From Geodermatophilus marinus (lineage in GTDB: Bacteria > Actinomycetota > Actinomycetes > Mycobacteriales > Geodermatophilaceae): DNA of 64,000 nt. Position 1 is the stretch's first letter; each line of letters opens with the position of its first letter. The stretch spans positions 184,909-248,908 of the forward strand of contig NZ_QVQH01000006.1 of NCBI RefSeq assembly GCF_003428645.1. Direction: 5' to 3'. The notes beneath the pieces were generated by a model. That model did no database searches. It worked only from the letters and a program-made list of their open reading frames with translations, and had not been told where the DNA came from. This document shows positions 58,686-64,000 of the stretch, piece after piece. The translations under genes were made by a program, and so were the position numbers.

Positions 58686-59183
58686 TCACAGGTCGCGGGC
58701 GTAGACCAGCAGCTCCACCCCTGGCAGCGGCGACCAGTCCCGCTCCGGGAGCCGGGTGAAGCCCAGCCGGTGGTAGAGCCGGTGGGCGCCGGCCATGCGG
58801 ACGTCGGTGGAGAGCACCATGCGCCGCTTCCCGGCCGCGCGGGCCCGGTCCAGGCAGGCGGCGACCAACCGTTCCCCCACGCCGCGACCCCGGGCGGCGG
58901 GGTCGACCACGAGCATGCGGAAGGCGGCCTCGTCGTCCGACTCGGTCACCTCGCCGAAGTCGCCCTCCAGCACCAGCGCCACGCTGCCCACCAGCCGGTC
59001 GCCGTCCCGGGCGACGAGCAGGTGCGCGCGGTCGGCCCGCCCGGCCACGTCGGCCAGCTGCCCGGTGTACTGCGGCCCGGCGAGGCCGTCGTCGACGTAG
59101 ACCCGCACGGTCAGCTCGGCGATGGCGGGGTGGTCCTCCGGGCGGGCCGGTTCCACGGACAGCGGGGTCGGCGGGCTCTCCAC
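58686..59183 (-). CDS. GNAT family N-acetyltransferase
   Basis: 165 residues with FRMLVVDPAARGRGVGERLV (motif A, acetyl-CoA site) and GAHRLYHRLGFTRLPERDW (motif B). Substrate unknown. The GTG at 59183 is 8 nt after TAGGCT (59197-59192), so leaderless expression is likely. Divergent from pdtaS, the two promoters being only a few bases apart. Confidence 0.9.
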   Translation of the reverse strand: MESPPTPLSVEPARPEDHPAIAELTVRVYVDDGLAGPQYTGQLADVAGRADRAHLLVARDGDRLVGSVALVLEGDFGEVTESDDEAAFRMLVVDPAARGRGVGERLVAACLDRARAAGKRRMVLSTDVRMAGAHRLYHRLGFTRLPERDWSPLPGVELLVYARDL

Positions 59184-59226
59184 GTCGCGCCAGCCTAGCG
59201 GGGCGCTGCACCTACGCTCGGCGGCG

Positions 59227-60711
59227 ATGAACAGCCTCTCGGACCGTCTCACCCGCGGGTCGGCGTCCGCACCCGCCCAGGTCGACCACGCCCGCCGGCT
59301 CGTCGCCGACTGGCAGCTGCTGGCCGACCTCTCCTTCGCCGACCTGACGCTGTGGGTGCCGCTGGCCGACGGGCCGTGGTGGTGCGTGGCGCAGGTGCGG
59401 CCGCTGACCGCCCCGACCAGCCACCCCGACGACCTGGTGGGTGCCGAGGTCACCGGGGCCGCCGCCCAGCCGTTCGAGGTGGCCCGCAGCGAGGGCCGCC
59501 CGGTGACCGAGGGGGAGCCGGACTGGTCGGGGACGACGCCCCGGCGGCGGGAGGTCATCCCGGTCCGGCACGACGGCGTGGTGGTCGCCGTCCTGGCCAA
59601 GGACACCAACCTGGCCGTCACGCGCGCGCCGTCCACCCTGGAGCTGACCTACCTGGACATCGCCGCCGACCTCTGCCTCATGGTCTCGGCCGGGACGTTC
59701 CCGCCGCGGGGCATCCTCGACGCGGAGATGAGCCCCCGGGTCGGGGACGGGCTGGTCCGGCTCGACGCCTCCGGCCGGGCCGTCTACGCCAGCCCCAACG
59801 CCCTGTCGGCGTACCGGCGGATGGGGGTGACCGGCGACGTCGTCGGCGCGGACCTGGCCGCCCTGACCCGCGGTGCGGCCGCCGACGGGGTGGCCGGCGA
59901 GGCGGTGGTGGCGGGCATCCGGGCGGCGCTGGCCGGGCGCTTCCCCGACCCGATGGACGTCGAGGGCACGGCGGCGACCCTGCTCGTGCGCGCGCTGCCG
60001 CTGCAGGCGCCCGGGGCGGAGGAGGGGGCGCTGGTGCTGGTCCGCGACGTGACCGACGTCCGCCGCCGCGACCGGGCGCTGCTCACCAAGGACGCCACCA
60101 TCCGGGAGATCCACCACCGGGTGAAGAACAACCTCCAGACGGTGGCCGCGCTGCTGCGGCTGCAGGCCCGGCGCATGACCGAACCGGCCGCCCGCGAGGC
60201 GCTGGAGGAGTCGGTGCGCCGGGTGGCCTCGATCGCCGTGGTGCACGAGACGCTGGCCGGCAGCCGGGAGGACGTGGTGGAGGTCGACGACGTCCTCGAC
60301 CAGGTGCTGCCGATGGTGGGCGACCTCGCCTCGGTCGGGCCCGCCGCGCGCACCCTCCGCACGGGGCGCTTCGGCGAGCTCCCCGCCGCGGCGGCCACAC
60401 CCCTCGTGCTGGTGGTGACCGAGCTGCTGCACAACGCGGCCGAGCACGCCTTCCCGGAAGGGCTGCCGGGCACCATCGAGCTGGTCGCCGAGCGCGCCGG
60501 CGAGGATCTCGTGGTGCGGGTGCGGGACGACGGCTCGGGGCTCCCCGAGGGCTTCGACCCGGCGGCCAGCGAGGGGCTGGGGCTGCAGATCGTGCGCACC
60601 CTGGTGACCACCGAGCTCGGTGGTGAGCTCTCGATGGGCGCCCCGGCCGGCGGGGGTCCGGGGACGGAGGCCGTGCTCACCCTTCCCGGCGCCGGCCGCC
60701 CGCGCCGCTGA
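59227..60711 (+). CDS. pdtaS: PdtaS-type sensor histidine kinase
   Basis: 494 residues. A GAF-like domain (about 1-150) and a PAS-like domain (about 165-285) are followed by a HisKA_2 phosphoacceptor region EIHHRVKNNLQTVAALLRL (His296/His297) and an HATPase_c domain (ELLHNAAEHAFPE, RDDGSGLP and SEGLGLQIV). There are no membrane helices, so it is a cytosolic kinase like PdtaS of M. tuberculosis, which acts with the RNA-binding response regulator PdtaR (not in this window). The ATG at 59227 is 8 nt after TACGCT (59213-59218), implying leaderless mRNA. Confidence 0.93.
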   Translation: MNSLSDRLTRGSASAPAQVDHARRLVADWQLLADLSFADLTLWVPLADGPWWCVAQVRPLTAPTSHPDDLVGAEVTGAAAQPFEVARSEGRPVTEGEPDWSGTTPRRREVIPVRHDGVVVAVLAKDTNLAVTRAPSTLELTYLDIAADLCLMVSAGTFPPRGILDAEMSPRVGDGLVRLDASGRAVYASPNALSAYRRMGVTGDVVGADLAALTRGAAADGVAGEAVVAGIRAALAGRFPDPMDVEGTAATLLVRALPLQAPGAEEGALVLVRDVTDVRRRDRALLTKDATIREIHHRVKNNLQTVAALLRLQARRMTEPAAREALEESVRRVASIAVVHETLAGSREDVVEVDDVLDQVLPMVGDLASVGPAARTLRTGRFGELPAAAATPLVLVVTELLHNAAEHAFPEGLPGTIELVAERAGEDLVVRVRDDGSGLPEGFDPAASEGLGLQIVRTLVTTELGGELSMGAPAGGGPGTEAVLTLPGAGRPRR

Positions 60712-60880
60712 CCCGCCGGACCGCAGCGGCCCGGGCCGGGGACGGCACGTGGCCGCGGGGTCCGGAAGGAGCGGGGCCCGCAGGGTCCCCGACGAGCGGA
60801 GCGGCCGCACGGCTCGGCCGGGGCCGGGGACGGCACGGGGCCGCGGTCGGAGCCCGGAGGGCGACAGTGGAAGCAGTGGA

Positions 60881-60930
60881 GACAGCGACGAGGCCGGCCC
60901 GGGGACATCCGGGCCGGCCTCGTCGCTGTC
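60881..60930. terminator. Bidirectional terminator between pdtaS and whiB1
   Basis: A perfect 20-bp stem (60881-60900 with 60911-60930) and a 10-nt loop. The rest of 60712-60880 holds a diverged direct repeat built on GCCGGGGACGGCACG, near 60734 and 60823, and nothing else recognisable. Confidence 0.85.
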
Positions 60931-60972
60931 GTGCTCTCCCCGGTCCGGACCGGGGAGGGTGGTTCCGGCAGG

Positions 60973-61224
60973 TCAGGCGGTGCGCACCCGGGTGCGGGCC
61001 TGGCGGCGCTTGAGGGCGCGGCGCTCGTCCTCGGACAGCCCGCCCCAGACGCCGGAGTCCTGCCCCGAGCGGAGGGCCCAGTCCAGGCAGGACTGGGTGA
61101 CGGGGCAGCGCCCGCACACGGCCTTCGCCTGCTCGATCTGCACGAGCGCCGGGCCGGTCGTCCCGATGGGGAAGAACAGCTCCGGGTCCTCGTCCCGGCA
61201 GAGCGCGCGGTGGCGCCAGTCCAT
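60973..61224 (-). CDS. whiB1: WhiB1-type iron-sulfur transcription factor
   Basis: 83 residues. The [4Fe-4S] ligands are Cys9, 37, 40 and 46, the positions known for WhiB1. GVWGGLSEDERRALKRR is the WhiB turn and DNA-binding/sigma-interaction tail, and MDWRHRALCRDEDPELFF is nearly invariant in WhiB1 proteins. The cluster reacts with nitric oxide in mycobacteria. The ATG at 61224 has GAGGAG 9 nt upstream. Neighbour of pdtaS, as in M. tuberculosis. Confidence 0.96.
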   Translation of the reverse strand: MDWRHRALCRDEDPELFFPIGTTGPALVQIEQAKAVCGRCPVTQSCLDWALRSGQDSGVWGGLSEDERRALKRRQARTRVRTA

Positions 61225-61537
61225 GGCTGTGTTCTCCTCGATGTCGTCTACGGTGTGGTGCACCAGTCGCCGGCCTGTAGACCGTTCCGCAGGCCGACAC
61301 CGGGGTGCCCAGCGCCATGGCACAGCGACTTCGTGCATGTGTTACCGACAGGTTGCTTTCTCCCGCGATGTTTTCACGGCGGAGGGGCCTGTCAAGCAGA
61401 ACGAGGGGATCGGTGGACCCCTCGTGAGCAAGCTCACCACGGGCATGGTAGGCCCGCCACTCGGCCCGATCCGGACGCCGTGGGTCCTGTTGACAGCAGG
61501 TCCCTGACGTGCGAATACGCCGTGGTCGCCGAGGCGG
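61225..61537 (-). other. Upstream region of whiB1
   Basis: A consensus -35 TTGACA lies on the minus strand at 61395-61390, but the expected -10 position shows only AACATC, so the promoter is tentative. A second TTGACA, on the plus strand near 61490, leads antisense into the DagK-type gene. No convincing gene is present, and no clear CRP-type palindrome was found. Confidence 0.4.
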
Positions 61538-62560
61538 TCAGCCGACGACGCGGAGGGCCGCGGGGACGCCGGTGAGGCGCAGCCCCGTCGCCGTCCCGAG
61601 GTGGTCGCCGTCGACCTGCCAGCCCTGCGGGCGGACGGCGGTGAGGGTCACCTCGGCCACGTCGTGGAACCGGTGCACCCCGCGGCCGCGGGCGTCCGGT
61701 CGGACGGCGAGCACCTGCCGGACGTGGTGCAGCATCCGCAGCACCCCGACCCGGCCCATGGCGAACACGTCCAGGCCGGTGTCGAAGGAGGCCTGCGGGG
61801 TCGGGTTGACCGCCCGCGCCCCCAGGTAGGTCCACGGGGCCACGTTCGAGACCAGGCAGAGGAAGAGCCCGTCCACGGGGGCGGCACCGGCCACCTCGAG
61901 GGTCATCGCCGGCCGGCGGCGCTCGGCGCCGAGGACGAACGCCCGGGTCGCCTCCCGGACGTACAGCGCCCCGGTCGAGCGGCGTCCCCGGGCCCGGCGC
62001 GCCTCGACCCGGGCGATGACGTCGGCGTCGAAGCCCAGCCCGGCGCTGAAGACGAACCAGCGGGGCTCGCCCCACTCCGGCCGGGCGGCGGCCGCCGTGT
62101 CGGCCGCGGCCTGCGCGACCTCGGGTGCGGGACCGGTGGCGGGCACGGCCGACGCGCCGCGGGCGCTGGCGGTCCCGAGCGAGACCAGCCGGGTCCGGCC
62201 GGCCCGCAGCGAGGCGAGCACCTCCTCGGTGGCGGTCACCGGGTCCCGCGCGCGGCCCAGGGCCCGGGCGAAGACGTTGGTGGAGCCGCCGGGGACGACG
62301 GCCAGCAGCGGGAGGCCGGGTGCCGGGCCGGCGTGCAGCAGGCCGTTGACCGCCTCGTTGACCGTCCCGTCGCCACCCAGGACGACGAGGACGTCGACGC
62401 CGTCGACGACCGCCTGGCGGGCCAGGGCGGCGCCGTGGCCGCGGGCGCGGGTCTCGGCGAGGTCCACCTTGAGGTCGCCGCGCAGCAGGGCCAGCACGCG
62501 GTCGCGGACCGCACGGGTCGTCGTGGTCGCAGCGGGGTTGGCCACCACGAGCGCACGCAT
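61538..62560 (-). CDS. Diacylglycerol/lipid kinase family protein (DagK type)
   Basis: 340 residues. The nucleotide motif GGDGTVNE is at 62-69, with VVPGGSTNVFARALGR after it, and the C-terminal beta-sandwich domain ends with WQVDGDHLG. The family phosphorylates diacylglycerol, sphingoid bases or similar lipids at the membrane. The ATG at 62560 is 7 nt after TAGCCT (62573-62568), again a leaderless layout. Confidence 0.93.
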   Translation of the reverse strand: MRALVVANPAATTTTRAVRDRVLALLRGDLKVDLAETRARGHGAALARQAVVDGVDVLVVLGGDGTVNEAVNGLLHAGPAPGLPLLAVVPGGSTNVFARALGRARDPVTATEEVLASLRAGRTRLVSLGTASARGASAVPATGPAPEVAQAAADTAAAARPEWGEPRWFVFSAGLGFDADVIARVEARRARGRRSTGALYVREATRAFVLGAERRRPAMTLEVAGAAPVDGLFLCLVSNVAPWTYLGARAVNPTPQASFDTGLDVFAMGRVGVLRMLHHVRQVLAVRPDARGRGVHRFHDVAEVTLTAVRPQGWQVDGDHLGTATGLRLTGVPAALRVVG

Positions 62561-62673
62561 GCCGGTCAGGCTAGGCCAGCGCCGTGGCCGACCCCGCCAC
62601 GCGCCCGTCCCGGTGCGCCACTCGGCCGGTCGGACCGCCGGGCGGAGTGCCGCCGCCGCGTACCCTCGCGGCC

Positions 62674-63156
62674 GTGACGCAGGACGGCGGGACCGACGCC
62701 CCCCGGGGCCGCAGGCTGGTCGACCGGCTGCTCGGTGCCTCGGCCGACCCCGGACCCGAGCGCCCGGCGCGGGAGCGGACGCCGGCGCCGCCCGCCGTCC
62801 GCCGCGCCGCGCTGGTGGTCGCCGTCGAGGCCGCGGTGCTCGCCGGCCTGGCGCTGTGGCTGCTCTGGCTGACCGTCACCTCCGACCCCGACAGCACCGG
62901 TCGTGCCCTCGCCGAGGTCGTCTACGTCGGGTTCTTCGCGGTGCTGCTCGGTGCCGCCGCCGTCGGGCTGTGGCGGGTGTCGGGCTGGGCGCGCGGCCCG
63001 GTGGTGGTGCTGCAGGTCCTCATCGGGCTGTTCGGCTACACCTCGGCGTTCCAGAACGGCCAGCCGCTCATCGGCCTCCCGCTGCTCGTGCTGGCCGCGG
63101 TCGAGCTGTACCTGCTGCTGACCCCGGAGGCCCGGCTGGCCTTCTACGACCGCTGA
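62674..63156 (+). CDS. Small integral membrane protein
   Basis: 160 residues with a polar 40-residue N-terminus and four hydrophobic helices (AALVVAVEAAVLAGLALWLL, ALAEVVYVGFFAVLLGAAAV, VVVLQVLIGLFGYTSAF and LPLLVLAAVELYLLL). It is common beside DagK-type genes in actinobacteria; function unknown. The GTG at 62674 is 7 nt after TACCCT (62661-62666), so a leaderless start is chosen over the in-frame ATG at 62584. Confidence 0.85.
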   Translation: MTQDGGTDAPRGRRLVDRLLGASADPGPERPARERTPAPPAVRRAALVVAVEAAVLAGLALWLLWLTVTSDPDSTGRALAEVVYVGFFAVLLGAAAVGLWRVSGWARGPVVVLQVLIGLFGYTSAFQNGQPLIGLPLLVLAAVELYLLLTPEARLAFYDR

Positions 63157-63159
63157 CGC

Positions 63160-64000
63160 AGGACGAGGCCTGGCTCAGCCTCGATCCACCGTCGAATAGG
63201 CGGTGACTGCGCGTCGGAAAGCACGAATGCCCCTCTGACGAGGAACGATCGGGCTTGTCTAAGGCTTGACCGGTCCGCGCAGAAGGGCATCCGCTGGATG
63301 CGACTGTCTCACGGTTCGTCGGCGTTGTCGGCGACGTTCGATGATCCGAACCTCGTGTCGGCCGCCGGGCTGGCCCCGGTGCTCGCTCTCGCGCAGTCCT
63401 GCCGGTTCGCCGATCTGGTCGCCGAGAAGCTCACGCTCAAGGCCACCGGCGGGGTGAACGCCCCGGTGAAGGTGCCGGCGCTGGTCGCCGGGATGATCGC
63501 CGGCGCGGACTCGATCGCCGACATGGACCTGCTCCGGCACGGCGGCATGGGCCGGCTGTTCGCCGGCATCCGGGCACCGTCGACGTTGGGCACGTTCCTG
63601 CGCAGCTTCACCTTCGGCCACGTCCGCCAGCTCGAGTCGGTGGCCGCGGCGGTGTTGACCGCGCTGGCCGCGGCCACGCCGTTGCTGCCCGGCGCCGACC
63701 GGATGACCTTCCTGGACCTGGACGACACGATGCGCCAGACCCACGGCTACGCCAAGCAGGGCGCCGGCTACGGCTACAACAAGATCAAAGGGTTGAACGC
63801 GCTGTTGGCCACCATCTCCACCCCGACCGCGGCGCCGGTGATCGGCGCCGCCCGGCTGCGGCGGGGGGCGGTCAAGTCCGCCCGCGGCGCGCAGCACCTG
63901 GTGGCCGAGGCGCTGGGCACCGCCCGGGCGGTCGGCGCCGGCGGCCCGGACCGCAGCGGGCTGGTGCTGCTGCGCGGGGACTCGGCGTTCTACGGCCACG
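63160..64000 (+). mobile_element. IS1380-family insertion sequence, left part
   Basis: The transposase frame runs off the right edge. The left end must lie between the preceding stop codon (63156) and the transposase start; the exact terminal repeat cannot be set without the right end. Confidence 0.75.
63298..64000 (+). CDS. IS1380 family transposase, N-terminal 234 residues
   Basis: The frame from ATG 63298 stays open to the edge. Diagnostic parts of the IS1380 DDE transposases are FLDLDDTMRQTHGYAKQGAG (first catalytic Asp region), YGYNKIKGLNALLATIS and the second-Asp motif LLRGDSAFYGH at the edge. The third catalytic residue lies outside the window. No frameshift or stop is seen in the visible part, so the copy may be intact. 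Sequence between 63157 and 63297 is presumably the IS left end and leader. Confidence 0.92.
   Translation, partial: MRLSHGSSALSATFDDPNLVSAAGLAPVLALAQSCRFADLVAEKLTLKATGGVNAPVKVPALVAGMIAGADSIADMDLLRHGGMGRLFAGIRAPSTLGTFLRSFTFGHVRQLESVAAAVLTALAAATPLLPGADRMTFLDLDDTMRQTHGYAKQGAGYGYNKIKGLNALLATISTPTAAPVIGAARLRRGAVKSARGAQHLVAEALGTARAVGAGGPDRSGLVLLRGDSAFYGH

Overview
The window is 64 kb of very GC-rich DNA with dense, often overlapping genes. Several genes are diagnostic for Actinomycetota: sigR-rsrA (mycothiol-type disulfide-stress switch), whiB1, a PdtaS-type kinase, the 24-residue ribosomal protein bL37, UPF0182 and the DUF5679/M48/zincin/PDZ-Lon cluster. Protein style suggests Geodermatophilaceae (Blastococcus, Geodermatophilus or Modestobacter); that is inference, since no 16S or taxonomic marker was compared.

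Layout. (1) 1-7.7 kb is conserved core: the N-terminus of a ThiF-like protein, a DUF5679 protein, a YgjP-type metallopeptidase, a zincin-like protein, a PDZ-Lon-like secreted protease, UPF0182 and an initiator tRNA. (2) 7.7-20 kb lies between two identical initiator tRNA-fMet genes with homologous 3' flanks: a MalT-type LuxR regulator with predicted targets on both sides, a small membrane-protein/DUF4386/oxidoreductase cluster, a carboxylesterase, a ThrE-type exporter and a BCCT transporter. (3) 20-37 kb is accessory: two paralogous ATPase-LuxR (LAL) regulators, each near a small membrane protein of one family, plus an FMO-like flavoprotein, a His-rich-tailed MFS pump, a CopZ-like chaperone, an unusually extended CopA, GNAT proteins, a membrane-anchored hydrolase and a quinone-oxidoreductase-like protein. 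A recurring motif upstream of several of these promoters suggests a metal- or stress-responsive regulon. (4) 37.5-47.7 kb is metabolic: P450 plus ferredoxin, VOC and pyruvyl-transferase proteins, a cbs-metB transsulfuration operon, an aldo/keto reductase, XdhC-like and FGGY-kinase genes, and hisN. (5) 47.7-63.2 kb is core: rsgA-aroA, an aldehyde dehydrogenase, an SRAP protein, a spermidine-synthase-like protein, YbaK, sigR-rsrA, bL37, a degenerate biotin-carboxylase-like protein, a biotinyl carrier, pdtaS, whiB1 and a DagK-type kinase. This order resembles the M. tuberculosis Rv3218-Rv3228 neighbourhood. (6) The right edge is the start of an IS1380-type insertion sequence.

Two regulatory themes recur. 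Many genes have an xAnnnT -10 element 6-8 nt before the start codon, implying leaderless mRNAs. Convergent gene pairs are separated by strong hairpins, including two repeat families. The main discovery candidates are the two operator/promoter architectures around the LuxR regulators, the CopA fusion, the multi-start sigR region, the covarying repeat-terminators and the ATP-grasp-less biotin-carboxylase homologue.
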